A stretch of 64,000 bases of DNA, taken from Streptococcus mitis. GTDB taxonomy: Bacteria; Bacillota; Bacilli; Lactobacillales; Streptococcaceae. The DNA lies in NCBI RefSeq assembly GCF_000722705.1, contig NZ_JPFW01000006.1, positions 1 through 64,000 of the forward strand. The letters run 5' to 3'. Every line of letters begins with the position of its first letter. Positions within the stretch are counted from its first letter, which is position 1. Under the pieces are notes generated by a model. It was not told the DNA's origin. It did no database searches and worked only from the letters and a program-made list of their open reading frames with translations. Positions 51,903 to 63,494 of this stretch are shown here, one piece after another. The position numbers were made by a program, and so were the translations under genes.

Positions 51903-52787
51903 ATGGTTAAAGAACGTAATTTAACTCGCTGGATATTTGTTTTGCCAGCTATGATTATTGTAGGATTACTATTTGTTTATCCGTTTTTCTCGAGTATTTT
52001 TTATAGCTTTACCAATAAGCATTTGATTATGCCCAATTATAAATTTGTTGGTTTAGCTAACTATAAAGCTGTGCTATCAGATCCCAACTTCTTTAGTGCG
52101 TTCTTTAATTCAATTAAGTGGACCGTTTTCTCATTAGTTGGTCAAGTTTTAGTAGGGTTTGTATTGGCTTTAGCTCTTCACAGAGTACGTCACTTCAAGA
52201 AATTATATAGGACCTTATTGATTGTTCCTTGGGCATTTCCTACAATCGTTATTGCCTTTTCTTGGCAGTGGATTCTAAACGGGGTTTATGGCTACTTACC
52301 TAATCTAATCGTAAAATTAGGTTTAATGGATCATACACCTGCATTTTTGACGGATAGTACATGGGCGTTCCTATGTTTGGTGTTTATCAACATTTGGTTC
52401 GGAGCACCGATGATTATGGTTAATGTACTTTCAGCCTTGCAAACAGTACCAGAAGAACAATTTGAGGCTGCTAAGATAGATGGTGCTTCAAGTTGGCAGG
52501 TGTTCAAGTTTATCGTCTTTCCACATATTAAAGTGGTTGTAGGACTTCTGGTAGTTTTGAGAACTGTATGGATCTTTAATAACTTTGATATCATCTACCT
52601 AATTACTGGTGGTGGACCAGCCAATGCTACAACGACGCTTCCAATTTTTGCATACAATCTCGGTTGGGGAACTAAATTGTTGGGTCGTGCTTCAGCAGTT
52701 ACAGTATTGCTCTTTATCTTCTTGATGGCGATTTGCTTTATCTACTTTGCTATCATTAGTAAATGGGAAAAGGAGGGTAGAAAATAA
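51903..52787 (+). CDS. ABC sugar permease, MalF-like
   Basis: The 294-residue protein has six membrane helices and the permease EAA loop EEQFEAAKIDGASSWQVFKF that contacts the ATPase. It overlaps the next permease by one base. Partner of the binding lipoprotein upstream. Confidence 0.9.
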   Translation: MVKERNLTRWIFVLPAMIIVGLLFVYPFFSSIFYSFTNKHLIMPNYKFVGLANYKAVLSDPNFFSAFFNSIKWTVFSLVGQVLVGFVLALALHRVRHFKKLYRTLLIVPWAFPTIVIAFSWQWILNGVYGYLPNLIVKLGLMDHTPAFLTDSTWAFLCLVFINIWFGAPMIMVNVLSALQTVPEEQFEAAKIDGASSWQVFKFIVFPHIKVVVGLLVVLRTVWIFNNFDIIYLITGGGPANATTTLPIFAYNLGWGTKLLGRASAVTVLLFIFLMAICFIYFAIISKWEKEGRK

Positions 52788-53620
52788 TGAAGAAGAAATC
52801 CAGTATTTATTTAGATATTCTCTCACATGTACTTTTAGTTGGTGCGACAATTGTTGCAATTTTCCCATTGATATGGATTATCATATCTTCTGTCAAGGGG
52901 AAAGGGGAATTAACTCAGTATCCAACACGATTTTGGCCTGAACAATTTACATTAGATTATTTCACTCATGTTATTAACGATTTGCACTTTATTGATAACA
53001 TTCGAAATAGTTTGATTATTGCCTTAGCTACAACCGTTATTGCGATTATAATTTCTGCTATGGCAGCCTATGGTATTGTTCGATTCTTCCCTAAATTGGG
53101 AGCAATCATGTCGAGACTACTCGTCATTACATACATTTTCCCACCAATTTTGTTAGCAATTCCATATTCAATTGCCATTGCTAGAGTTGGATTAACAAAT
53201 AGTTTATTTGGCTTAATGATGGTTTATCTATCTTTTAGTGTTCCATATGCAGTTTGGCTCTTGGTTGGATTTTTCCAAACAGTTCCAATTGGAATTGAAG
53301 AAGCAGCTCGAATTGATGGTGCAAATAAATTTGTGACTTTTTACAAAATTGTGCTACCGATTGTAGCGCCAGGTATTGTAGCAACAGCTATTTATACATT
53401 TATCAATGCTTGGAATGAATTCTTGTATGCCTTGATTTTGATTAACAATACAGGAAAGATGACAGTAGCAGTAGCCCTTCGTTCGCTTAATGGTTCAGAA
53501 ATCTTAGACTGGGGAGATATGATGGCAGCGTCTGTTATTGTAGTTCTTCCATCAATCATTTTCTTCTCTATCATTCAAAATAAGATTGCAAGCGGATTAT
53601 CAGAAGGATCTGTGAAATAG
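52787..53620 (+). CDS. ABC sugar permease, MalG-like
   Basis: The 277-residue protein has six helices and the EAA motif IEEAARIDGANKFVTFYKI. It shares its first base with the preceding stop (TAATG). nanB follows after 17 nt. Confidence 0.9.
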   Translation: MKKKSSIYLDILSHVLLVGATIVAIFPLIWIIISSVKGKGELTQYPTRFWPEQFTLDYFTHVINDLHFIDNIRNSLIIALATTVIAIIISAMAAYGIVRFFPKLGAIMSRLLVITYIFPPILLAIPYSIAIARVGLTNSLFGLMMVYLSFSVPYAVWLLVGFFQTVPIGIEEAARIDGANKFVTFYKIVLPIVAPGIVATAIYTFINAWNEFLYALILINNTGKMTVAVALRSLNGSEILDWGDMMAASVIVVLPSIIFFSIIQNKIASGLSEGSVK

Positions 53621-53637
53621 ACGAAAGAAGGAAAGAA

Positions 53638-55731
53638 ATGAATAAGAGAGGTCTTTATTCAAAATTAGGAATTTCTGTTGTAGGCATTAGTCTTTTAATG
53701 GGAGTCCCCACTTTGATTCATGCGAATGAATTAAACTATGGTCAACTGTCCTTATCTCCTGTTTTTCAAGGAGGTTCATATCAACTGAACAATAAGAGTA
53801 TAGATATCAGCCCTTTGTTTTTAGATAAATTATCTGGAGAGAGCCAGACAGTAGTAATGAAATTTAGAGCAGATGAACCAAACTCACTTCAAGCTTTGTT
53901 TGGTCTATCTAATAGTAAAGCAGGCTTTAAAAATAATTACTTTTCAATTTTCATGAGAGATTCTGGTGAGATAGGTGTAGAAATAAGAGATGCCCAAAAG
54001 GGAATAAATTATTTGTTTTCTAGACCAGCCTCATTATGGGGAAAACATAAAGGACAGGCAGTTGAAAATACACTAGTATTTGTATCTGATTCTAAAGATA
54101 AAACATACACAATGTATATTAATGGAATAGAAGTGTTTTCTGAAACAGTTGATACATTTTTGTCAATTTCAAATATAAATGGTATAGATAAGGCCACACT
54201 AGGAGCTGTTAATCGTGAAGGTAAGGAACATTACCTCGCAAAAGGAAGTATTGATGAAATCAGTCTATTTAACAAAGCAATTAGTGATCAGGAAGTTTCA
54301 AATATTCCCTTGTCAAATCCATTTCAGTTAATTTTCCAATCAGGAGATTCGACTCAGGCTAACTATTTTAGAATACCGACACTATACACCTTAACTAGTG
54401 GAAGAGTTCTATCAAGTATTGATGCACGTTATGGTGGGACTCATGATTCTAAAAGTAAGATTAATATCGCCACTTCTTATAGTGATGATAATGGGAAAAC
54501 GTGGAGTGAGCCAACTTTTGCTATGAAGTTTAATGACTATGAGGAGCAGTTAGTTTACTGGCCACGAGATAATAAATTAAAGAACAGTCAAATTAGTGGA
54601 AGTGCTTCATTTATAGATTCATCCATTGTTGAAGATAAAAAATCTGGGAAAACGATATTGTTAGCTGATGTTATGCCTGCGGGTATTGGAAACAACAATG
54701 CCAATAAAGCTGACTCAGGTTTTAAAGAAATAAACGGTCATTATTATTTAAAACTACAGAAGGATGGAGATAATGATTTCCGTTATACAGTTAGAGAAAA
54801 TGGTGTTGTTTACGATGAAACGAATAATAAACCTACAAATTATACTGTGAATGATAAGTATGAAGTTTTGGAGGGAGGAAAGCCTTTAACAGTCGAACAA
54901 TATTCGGTTGATTTTGATAGTGGTTCTTTAAGAGAAACGCACAATGGAAAACAGGTTCCTATGAATGTTTTCTACAAAGATTCTCTATTTAAAGTGACAC
55001 CTACTAATTATATAGCAATGACAACTAGTCAGAATAGGGGAGAGAGTTGGGAACAATTTAAGTTATTGCCTCCGTTCTTAGGAGAAAAACATAATGGAAC
55101 TTACTTATGTCCTGGACAAGGTTTAGCATTAAAATCAAGTAATAGATTGATTTTTGCAACATATACGAGTGGAGAACTAACTTATCTCATTTCTGATGAT
55201 AGTGGTCAAACATGGAAGAAATCCTCAGCTCCAATTCCGTTTAAGAATGCAACAGCAGAAGCACAAATGGTTGAACTGAGAGATGGTGTGATTAGAACAT
55301 TCTTTAGAACTACTACAGGTAAGATTGCTTATATGACTAGTAGAGATTCTGGAGAAACATGGTCGGAAGTTTCGTATATCGATGAGATTCAACAAACTTC
55401 ATACGGAACACAAGTGTCTGCAATTAAATACTCTCAATTAATTGATGGAAAAGAAGCAGTCATTTTGAGTACACCAAATTCTAGAAGTGGCCGTAAGGGA
55501 GGTCAATTAGTCGTCGGTTTAGTCAATAAAGAAGATGATAGTATTGATTGGAAGTACCACTATGATATTGATTTACCTTCGTATGGTTATGCCTATTCTG
55601 CGATTACAGAATTGCCAAATCATCACATAGGTGTATTGTTTGAAAAATATGATTCATGGTCGAGAAATGAATTGCATTTAAGTAATGTAGTTCAGTATAT
55701 AGATTTGGAAATTAATGATTTAACAAAATAA
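53638..55731 (+). CDS. nanB: Secreted sialidase NanB (intramolecular trans-sialidase type)
   Basis: The 697-residue protein has a signal peptide (LIHANELNYG cleavage region), an N-terminal lectin-like domain, FRIPTLYTL (the FRIP motif with a catalytic Arg, about residue 244) and Asp boxes SDDNGKTWS, SDDSGQTWK and SRDSGETWS. It has no LPXTG anchor and is thus secreted. NanB of pneumococcus releases 2,7-anhydro-Neu5Ac from alpha-2,3 sialosides. The oxidoreductase downstream fits that product. Confidence 0.92.
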   Translation: MNKRGLYSKLGISVVGISLLMGVPTLIHANELNYGQLSLSPVFQGGSYQLNNKSIDISPLFLDKLSGESQTVVMKFRADEPNSLQALFGLSNSKAGFKNNYFSIFMRDSGEIGVEIRDAQKGINYLFSRPASLWGKHKGQAVENTLVFVSDSKDKTYTMYINGIEVFSETVDTFLSISNINGIDKATLGAVNREGKEHYLAKGSIDEISLFNKAISDQEVSNIPLSNPFQLIFQSGDSTQANYFRIPTLYTLTSGRVLSSIDARYGGTHDSKSKINIATSYSDDNGKTWSEPTFAMKFNDYEEQLVYWPRDNKLKNSQISGSASFIDSSIVEDKKSGKTILLADVMPAGIGNNNANKADSGFKEINGHYYLKLQKDGDNDFRYTVRENGVVYDETNNKPTNYTVNDKYEVLEGGKPLTVEQYSVDFDSGSLRETHNGKQVPMNVFYKDSLFKVTPTNYIAMTTSQNRGESWEQFKLLPPFLGEKHNGTYLCPGQGLALKSSNRLIFATYTSGELTYLISDDSGQTWKKSSAPIPFKNATAEAQMVELRDGVIRTFFRTTTGKIAYMTSRDSGETWSEVSYIDEIQQTSYGTQVSAIKYSQLIDGKEAVILSTPNSRSGRKGGQLVVGLVNKEDDSIDWKYHYDIDLPSYGYAYSAITELPNHHIGVLFEKYDSWSRNELHLSNVVQYIDLEINDLTK

Positions 55732-55743
55732 AGGAGAAAAAAC

Positions 55744-56847
55744 ATGGTTAAATACGGTGTTGTTGGAACAGGATATTTTGGAGCTGAGTTAGCTCGTTAT
55801 ATGCAAAAGAATGATGGTGCAGAGATTACTCTTCTTTATGATCCAGATAATGCAGAGGCAATCGCAGAAGAATTGGGAGCAAAAGTAGCAAGTTCCTTAG
55901 ATGAGTTGGTTTCTAGCGATGAAGTAGATTGCGTTATTGTCGCAACTCCAAATAATCTTCATAAAGAACCAGTTATTAAGGCTGCACAACATGGCAAAAA
56001 TGTTTTCTGTGAAAAACCAATTGCGCTTTCTTATCAAGATTGTCGCGAGATGGTAGATGCATGTAAAGAAAACAATGTAACCTTTATGGCAGGACATATT
56101 ATGAACTTCTTTAATGGTGTCCATCATGCAAAAGAATTGATTAATCAAGGAGTCATTGGAGACGTTCTGTATTGTCACACAGCTCGTAATGGTTGGGAAG
56201 AACAGCAACCATCAGTATCATGGAAAAAAATCCGTGAAAAATCAGGTGGTCACTTGTATCACCACATCCATGAATTGGATTGCGTGCAATTTCTTATGGG
56301 TGGCATGCCTGAAACTGTAACGATGACAGGTGGAAATGTAGCCCATGAAGGTGAAAATTTCGGTGATGAAGATGATATGATTTTTGTCAATATGGAATTT
56401 TCTAATAAGCGTTTTGCTTTGTTAGAATGGGGTTCAGCTTATCGTTGGGGTGAACATTATGTCTTAATCCAAGGAACAAAAGGTGCTATTCGCTTAGACT
56501 TATTCAACTGTAAAGGAACTCTTAAGCTAGATGGACAAGAAAGTTATTTCTTGATTCATGAATCGCAAGAAGAAGATGATGATCGTACTCGTATCTATCA
56601 TAGTACAGAGATGGATGGTGCAATTGCTTATGGTAAACCAGGTAAACGTACTCCATTATGGTTATCATCAGTCATTGATAAAGAAATGCGCTATCTGCAT
56701 GAGATTATGCAAGGAGCTCCAGTATCAGAAGAATTTGCAAAACTATTGACAGGTGAAGCTGCTTTAGAAGCAATAGCTACTGCAGATGCTTGTACCCAAT
56801 CTATGTTTGAAGATCGCAAAGTGAAGCTATCTGAGATAGTAAAATAA
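55744..56847 (+). CDS. Gfo/Idh/MocA oxidoreductase, probable 2,7-anhydro-Neu5Ac oxidoreductase (NanOx-like)
   Basis: The 367-residue NAD-dependent protein has the Rossmann start YGVVGTGYFGAELAR, the catalytic Lys in CEKPIALSYQDC and the HIHELDCVQFLMGG motif. Homologues beside intramolecular trans-sialidase genes convert 2,7-anhydro-Neu5Ac into Neu5Ac. Its position after nanB supports that role, but it is inferred. Confidence 0.82.
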   Translation: MVKYGVVGTGYFGAELARYMQKNDGAEITLLYDPDNAEAIAEELGAKVASSLDELVSSDEVDCVIVATPNNLHKEPVIKAAQHGKNVFCEKPIALSYQDCREMVDACKENNVTFMAGHIMNFFNGVHHAKELINQGVIGDVLYCHTARNGWEEQQPSVSWKKIREKSGGHLYHHIHELDCVQFLMGGMPETVTMTGGNVAHEGENFGDEDDMIFVNMEFSNKRFALLEWGSAYRWGEHYVLIQGTKGAIRLDLFNCKGTLKLDGQESYFLIHESQEEDDDRTRIYHSTEMDGAIAYGKPGKRTPLWLSSVIDKEMRYLHEIMQGAPVSEEFAKLLTGEAALEAIATADACTQSMFEDRKVKLSEIVK

Positions 56848-56870
56848 ATATCGGTATTCTCTTATAATAA

Positions 56871-56915
56871 GTCAAGCACCCCTTTGAAAGTACTTTTAAA
56901 GGGGGTGTTTGACTT
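56871..56915 (+). terminator. Intrinsic terminator after the oxidoreductase gene
   Basis: GTCAAGCACCCCTTT pairs with AAAGGGGGTGTTTGAC around an AAGTACTT-type inner part, and a T-rich run follows. Confidence 0.85.
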
Positions 56916-56955
56916 GCTTTCTTTTTAAAACTGCAATCTATCATAGAACAAACTC

Positions 56956-56984
56956 TTGAAAGCGCTTTAAAAATAGTATATAAT
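56956..56984 (+). promoter_or_regulatory. nanE-sat promoter with embedded cre
   Basis: TTGAAA (56956-56961), 17 bp, TATAAT (56979-56984). The cre-like TGAAAGCGCTTTAA (56957-56970) is identical to the one at the yhcH promoter. Confidence 0.8.
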
Positions 56985-57019
56985 TGTCTCATAAGAAAAA
57001 AGGAAAAGGAGGAAAAAGG

Positions 57020-57718
57020 ATGCCACAGATTACTAAAGAAGCTTTGATAAATCAAATTAAAGATGGAATCATTGTTTCTTGTCAGGCCCTTCCTCACGAA
57101 CCGCTTTATACAGAAGCGGGAGGAGTCATCCCCTTGCTGGTCAAAGCGGCTGAGCAAGGTGGAGCAGTCGGTATCCGAGCCAATAGTGTTCGTGATATCA
57201 AAGAAATAAAGGAGGTTACAAAACTTCCAATTATCGGGATCATCAAACGAGATTATCCACCTCAAGAACCCTTCATCACTGCTACTATGAAAGAAGTTGA
57301 TGAACTAGCAGAACTAGATATTGAAGTGATTGCTCTAGACTGTACTAAACGAGAACGCTACGATGGTTTAGAGATTCAGGAGTTTATCCGTCAGGTTAAG
57401 GAAAAATATCCTAACCAGCTCTTGATGGCTGATACTAGTACCTTCGAAGAAGGGTTAGCAGCTGTAGAAGCAGGAATTGACTTCGTTGGAACAACCTTAT
57501 CAGGTTACACATCTTACAGTCCAAAAGTAGACGGTCCAGATTTTGAACTAATCAAGAAGCTCTGTGATGCGGGTGTAGATGTTATCGCTGAAGGGAAAAT
57601 TCATACACCAGAACAAGCCAAACAAATCCTAGGTTACGGAGTAAGAGGCATTGTTGTTGGTGGCGCTATTACTAGACCAAAAGAGATTACGGAACGCTTC
57701 GTTGCGGGTCTTAAATAA
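57020..57718 (+). CDS. nanE: N-acetylmannosamine-6-phosphate 2-epimerase
   Basis: NanE turns ManNAc-6-P into GlcNAc-6-P. The 232-residue TIM-barrel has [24 protein letters not shown] and [12 protein letters not shown] with the catalytic Lys/Glu region. ATG 57020 follows AGGAGG. The next gene is satA at once; the PTS gene I remember between them in TIGR4 is absent. Confidence 0.95.
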   Translation: MPQITKEALINQIKDGIIVSCQALPHEPLYTEAGGVIPLLVKAAEQGGAVGIRANSVRDIKEIKEVTKLPIIGIIKRDYPPQEPFITATMKEVDELAELDIEVIALDCTKRERYDGLEIQEFIRQVKEKYPNQLLMADTSTFEEGLAAVEAGIDFVGTTLSGYTSYSPKVDGPDFELIKKLCDAGVDVIAEGKIHTPEQAKQILGYGVRGIVVGGAITRPKEITERFVAGLK

Positions 57719-57756
57719 CACAATCTAAAATAAGAGGAGAGTGGTGGAATAGCTGA

Positions 57757-59157
<1,401 letters not shown>

Positions 59158-59176
59158 ACCCTGAACTAGATTTTGT

Positions 59177-59223
59177 AGCCCCTTTTCCCTTTGCACGTTT
59201 GTGTAAGAAAAGGGGGCTTTTAT
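59177..59223 (+). terminator. Partial terminator between satA and satB
   Basis: AGCCCCTTTT pairs with AAAAGGGGGCT around a long loop, followed by T residues. It lies within the operon, so readthrough would set the satA to satBC ratio. Confidence 0.75.
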
Positions 59224-59292
59224 TTAAAAGGTAAATCATCATTCTCTTAGGAGATTATCAATAAAAAAGAAAAGGAAAGAGAGGTGCCTACA

Positions 59293-60180
59293 GTGAAAGT
59301 TAATAAAATTCGTATGAGAGAAACTATTATTTCTTATGCTTTCCTAGCGCCAGTTTTATTCTTCTTCGTTGTCTTCGTTTTAGCACCAATGATTATGGGC
59401 TTCATCACAAGTTTCTTTAACTATTCTATGACTAGTTTCCAATTTGTGGGCTTAGATAACTATATCCGTATGTTTAAAGATCCTGTCTTCACAAAATCTC
59501 TGATTAATACAGTTATTTTGGTTATTGGATCAGTTCCTGTGGTTGTTCTCTTCTCGCTCTTTGTAGCGTCACAGACCTACCATCAAAATGCTATCGCTAG
59601 ATCCTTCTATCGTTTCGTATTCTTCCTTCCAGTTGTTACAGGTAGTGTTGCCGTAACAGTTGTATGGAAATGGATCTATGATCCACTATCAGGTATCTTG
59701 AACTTTGTTCTTAAATCAAGTCATATTATTTCTCAAAATATTTCATGGCTTGGTGATAAGCACTGGGCATTGATGGCGATTATGATTATCCTCTTGACAA
59801 CTTCAGTTGGTCAACCGATTATCCTCTACATCGCTGCCATGGGTAATATCGACAATTCATTGGTTGAAGCTGCCCGCGTCGATGGTGCAACTGAGTTTCA
59901 AGTTTTCTGGAAGATTAAATGGCCAAGCCTTCTTCCAACAACTCTTTATATCGCAATCATCACAACAATTAACTCATTCCAATGTTTCGCCTTGATTCAG
60001 CTTTTGACATCAGGTGGTCCAAACTACTCTACAAGTACACTTATGTACTACCTATACGAAAAAGCCTTCCAATTGACAGAGTATGGCTATGCCAACACAA
60101 TCGGTGTCTTCTTGGCGGTTATGATTGCTATCGTAAGTTTTGTTCAATTTAAAGTACTCGGAAACGACGTAGAATACTAA
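59293..60180 (+). CDS. satB: Sialic acid ABC permease SatB
   Basis: The 295-residue permease has six helices and the EAA motif LVEAARVDGATEFQVFWKI. I chose the GTG at 59293, which follows AGAGAGG and gives MKVNKIRMRET; GTG 59284 lies in frame but overlaps the binding site. Full length. Confidence 0.88.
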   Translation: MKVNKIRMRETIISYAFLAPVLFFFVVFVLAPMIMGFITSFFNYSMTSFQFVGLDNYIRMFKDPVFTKSLINTVILVIGSVPVVVLFSLFVASQTYHQNAIARSFYRFVFFLPVVTGSVAVTVVWKWIYDPLSGILNFVLKSSHIISQNISWLGDKHWALMAIMIILLTTSVGQPIILYIAAMGNIDNSLVEAARVDGATEFQVFWKIKWPSLLPTTLYIAIITTINSFQCFALIQLLTSGGPNYSTSTLMYYLYEKAFQLTEYGYANTIGVFLAVMIAIVSFVQFKVLGNDVEY

Positions 60181-60195
60181 AGAAAGGAGACAGCT

Positions 60196-61034
60196 ATGCA
60201 ATCTACAGAAAAAAACCATTAACAGCCTTTACTGTTATTTCAACAATCATTTTGCTCTTGTTGACTGTGCTGTTCATCTTTCCATTCTACTGGATTTTAA
60301 CAGGGGCATTCAAATCACAACCTGATACAATCGTTATTCCACCACAATGGTTCCCTAAAATGCCAACCATGGAAAACTTCCAACAACTCATGGTGCAAAA
60401 CCCTGCTATGCAATGGATGTGGAACTCAGTATTTATCTCATTGGTAACTATGTTCTTAGTCTGTGCGACTTCATCTCTAGCAGGTTATGTATTGGCTAAA
60501 AAACGTTTCTATGGTCAACGTATCCTCTTTGCCGTCTTCATCGCTGCTATGGCTCTTCCAAAACAAGTTGTCCTTGTACCATTGGTACGTATCGTCAACT
60601 TCATGGGAATCCACGATACTCTCTGGGCAGTTATCTTGCCTTTGATTGGATGGCCATTTGGGGTCTTCCTTATGAAACAATTTAGTGAAAATATCCCAAC
60701 AGAATTGCTTGAATCAGCTAAAATCGATGGTTGTGGTGAGATTCGTACTTTCTGGAGTGTAGCCTTCCCAATTGTAAAACCAGGGTTTGCAGCTCTTGCA
60801 ATCTTTACCTTCATCAATACTTGGAACGACTACTTCATGCAGTTGGTTATGTTGACTTCACGTCAAAACTTGACTATCTCACTAGGGGTTGCGACTATGC
60901 AGGCCGAAATGGCAACCAACTATGGTTTGATCATGGCTGGGGCTGCCCTTGCAGCTGTGCCAATCGTAACAGTCTTCTTAGTATTCCAAAAATCCTTCAC
61001 ACAAGGTATTACTATGGGAGCTGTTAAAGGATAA
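60196..61034 (+). pseudogene. satC: Sialic acid ABC permease SatC, frameshifted in an A-tract near the start
   Basis: The natural ATG at 60196, after AAAGGAG, reads MQSTEKNH then stops at 60220-60222. With one more A in the run at 60209-60215 (7 instead of 8) the frame becomes MQSTEKKPLTAFTVISTI and joins the long permease frame (open from before 60252 to 61034), with six helices and ESAKIDGCGEIRTFW as EAA loop. No good alternative start exists in the long frame. This is either a real frameshift, length variation of the tract, or a sequencing error. Confidence 0.85.
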
Positions 61035-61080
61035 GAAACGATTTCTTTTACAGTACAAATTTGCTATTGCTAGCATGATC

Positions 61081-61118
61081 TAAAAACCTCCGACAGTGAA
61101 TGACACTGTTGGAGGTGT
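61081..61118 (+). terminator. Hairpin between satC and the second yhcH
   Basis: AACCTCCGACAGTG pairs with ACACTGTTGGAGGT around AATG. The following T-run is short, so it is a weak terminator or an RNA processing hairpin. Confidence 0.6.
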
Positions 61119-61159
61119 TAGTTTTAATCGCTTAATGACGATTTTTAAAGGAGAAAATA

Positions 61160-61612
61160 ATGATTTTTGACGATTTGAAAAATATTAGCTTTTATAAAGG
61201 AATTCATCCAAATCTTGACAAGGCAATTGATTATCTTTATGAACATCGTAAAGATTCGTTCGAGTTAGGAAAATATGATATTGATGGGGATAAGGTCTTT
61301 CTAGTTGTTCAAGAAAATGTCCTAAATAAAGCTGAAAATGATCAGTTTGAACATCACAAGAACTATGCAGACTTGCATTTGTTGGTAGAAGGTCATGAAT
61401 ATTCTAGCTTTGGTTCACGTATTAAGGACGAAGCAGTAGCATTTGACGAAGCAAGTGATATTGGCTTTGTTCATTGTCATGAACAGTATCCACTTTTACT
61501 AGGTTATCACAATTTTGCAATTTTCTTCCCAGGAGAACCCCATCAACCAAATGGTTATGCAGGTATGGAAGACAAAGTTCGCAAATATTTGTTTAAAATT
61601 TTAATTGATTAG
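61160..61612 (+). CDS. YhcH/YjgK/YiaL family protein, copy 2 (NanQ-like)
   Basis: The 150-residue protein has KYDIDGDKVFLVVQ, FEHHKNYADLHLLVEG and FFPGEPHQPNG, the same conserved His/Glu layout as the gene at 50024 but clearly diverged. It may serve sialic acid anomers delivered by SatABC. Confidence 0.85.
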   Translation: MIFDDLKNISFYKGIHPNLDKAIDYLYEHRKDSFELGKYDIDGDKVFLVVQENVLNKAENDQFEHHKNYADLHLLVEGHEYSSFGSRIKDEAVAFDEASDIGFVHCHEQYPLLLGYHNFAIFFPGEPHQPNGYAGMEDKVRKYLFKILID

Positions 61613-61741
61613 AATGGTAGATCGAGATAGCTGATGGCTATCTTCTTAAGCACTTTTGAAAATTGAGTTTAAGAGTTGAATCTTATTGCTATCTAAATCG
61701 AATTGATTTAGATAGAATAGAAATGATAGGGGGAGTAAAAG

Positions 61742-62386
61742 ATGTCACAAAAAGGAAGAAGTCTCATCAAGGCTGCATTTGATACAGATAATTTTCTAAT
61801 GCGAATTAGTGAGAAGGTTTTAGATATTGTAACAGTTAATCTTCTCTTTGTAGTAACTTGTTTACCAATTGTAACGATTGGAGTAGCTAAAATTAGTCTC
61901 TATCAGACAATGTTTGAAATCAAGCAAAGTAGACGTGTTCCAGTTTTTAGGACCTATCTAAGAGTTTTCAGGCAAAATCTGAAATTAGGTTTTCAGCTGG
62001 GGATGTTGGAATTAGGAATTGTATTTCTTACTCTTTCAGATCTCTATCTTTTCTGGGGTCAAACGGCTTTACCCTTTCAATTGGTGAAAGCCATTTGTTT
62101 AGGGATTCTGATTTTCCTTACCATTGTGATGTTGGCTAGTTACCCGATTGCGGCACGTTATGACCTATCTTGGAAAGAAATTCTTCAAAAAGGACTGATC
62201 TTGGCTAGCTTTAATGCACCGTGGTTTATCTTGATGATTGCAATTATCTTTTTGATTTTGATGATTCTATATCTATCAGCCTTTACCCTTTTATTGGGAG
62301 GATCTGCTTTTATTCTCTTTGGTTTTGGACTTCTTGCTTTTTTACAAGTAGGTGTAATGGAAAAGCTATTTGCTAAGTACGAGTAA
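61742..62386 (+). CDS. DUF624 (YesL-like) membrane protein
   Basis: The 214-residue protein has a Phe-Asp-rich start, five or more membrane helices (IVTVNLLFVVTCLPIVTIG is the family hallmark) and a charged central loop. YesL-like proteins occur next to carbohydrate ABC importers; role unknown. AGGGGGAG precedes the ATG. Confidence 0.85.
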   Translation: MSQKGRSLIKAAFDTDNFLMRISEKVLDIVTVNLLFVVTCLPIVTIGVAKISLYQTMFEIKQSRRVPVFRTYLRVFRQNLKLGFQLGMLELGIVFLTLSDLYLFWGQTALPFQLVKAICLGILIFLTIVMLASYPIAARYDLSWKEILQKGLILASFNAPWFILMIAIIFLILMILYLSAFTLLLGGSAFILFGFGLLAFLQVGVMEKLFAKYE

Positions 62387-62473
62387 GGGTTGCAATCATT
62401 TCTGAAACTACTTTCAAACGCTTTAAATGCTATTCTATAAGCGAGAAACTAAAATCTAAGTGCCTAAAAGATA

Positions 62474-62502
62474 TTGAAAGCCTTTTCTCTAAAGTGTATA
62501 CT
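62474..62502 (+). promoter_or_regulatory. Promoter of the N-acetylneuraminate lyase gene
   Basis: TTGAAA (62474-62479), 17 bp, TATACT (62497-62502). A weak cre-like sequence lies at about 62411-62424 (12 of 14 on the minus strand), outside the promoter. Confidence 0.6.
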
Positions 62503-62559
62503 AAAGAAGTAAAGAAAGAATCTGCTTTAGCAGAAAATAAAAATAACAGGAGAAAATCT

Positions 62560-63477
62560 ATGTCAGATTTGAAAAAATACGAAGGTGTCATTCCAGCCTT
62601 CTACGCATGTTACGATGAACAAGGAGAAGTAAGTCCAGAGCGCACACGTGCCTTGGTTCAATACTTCATTGATAAAGGTGTTCAAGGTCTTTATGTTAAT
62701 GGTTCTTCTGGTGAATGTATCTACCAAAGCGTTGAAGACCGCAAATTGATTTTGGAAGAAGTTATGGCAGTTGCTAAAGGCAAATTGACGATTATTGCTC
62801 ACGTAGCTTGTAACAATACTAAAGATAGTATGGAGCTCGCTCGTCACGCAGAAAGCTTGGGTGTAGATGCCATTGCAACGATTCCACCAATTTACTTCCG
62901 CTTGCCAGAATACTCAGTCGCTAAATACTGGAATGATATCAGCTCTGCAGCTCCAAACACAGACTATGTAATCTACAACATCCCTCAATTGGCAGGTGTT
63001 GCTTTGACTCCAAGTCTCTATACTGAAATGTTGAAAAATCCACGTGTTATCGGTGTGAAGAACTCTTCTATGCCAGTTCAAGATATCCAAACTTTTGTGA
63101 GCCTTGGTGGAGAAGACCATATCGTCTTTAACGGTCCAGATGAACAGTTCCTAGGTGGACGCCTCATGGGTGCTAAAGCTGGTATCGGTGGTACTTATGG
63201 TGCTATGCCAGAACTCTTCTTGAAACTCAACCAATTGATTGCGGATAAAGACTTGGAAACAGCGCGTGAATTACAATACGCTATCAATGCTATCATTGGT
63301 AAACTTACTTCTGCACATGGAAATATGTATGGTGTCATTAAAGAAGTCTTGAAGATCAATGAAGGACTTAATATTGGATCTGTTCGTTCACCTTTGACAC
63401 CAGTGACTGAAGAAGATCGTCCAGTTGTGGAAGCAGCTGCAGCCTTGATTCGCGAAACGAAGGAGCGCTTCCTCTAA
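62560..63477 (+). CDS. N-acetylneuraminate lyase
   Basis: It splits Neu5Ac into ManNAc and pyruvate. The 305-residue class I aldolase has YVNGSSGECIYQ near residue 45, the Tyr of VIYNIPQLAG and the Schiff-base Lys in VIGVKNSSM. ATG 62560 follows AGGAG. The name nanA is used for this enzyme in E. coli but for the sialidase in streptococci, so I give no symbol. Confidence 0.94.
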   Translation: MSDLKKYEGVIPAFYACYDEQGEVSPERTRALVQYFIDKGVQGLYVNGSSGECIYQSVEDRKLILEEVMAVAKGKLTIIAHVACNNTKDSMELARHAESLGVDAIATIPPIYFRLPEYSVAKYWNDISSAAPNTDYVIYNIPQLAGVALTPSLYTEMLKNPRVIGVKNSSMPVQDIQTFVSLGGEDHIVFNGPDEQFLGGRLMGAKAGIGGTYGAMPELFLKLNQLIADKDLETARELQYAINAIIGKLTSAHGNMYGVIKEVLKINEGLNIGSVRSPLTPVTEEDRPVVEAAAALIRETKERFL

Positions 63478-63494
63478 TTCATAAGGAGGTATTT

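Noticed and set aside
62411-62424. cre site before the lyase gene
   Set aside because: Only 12 of 14 matches, with key positions changed, and not overlapping the promoter. Mentioned with the promoter but not listed as a feature.
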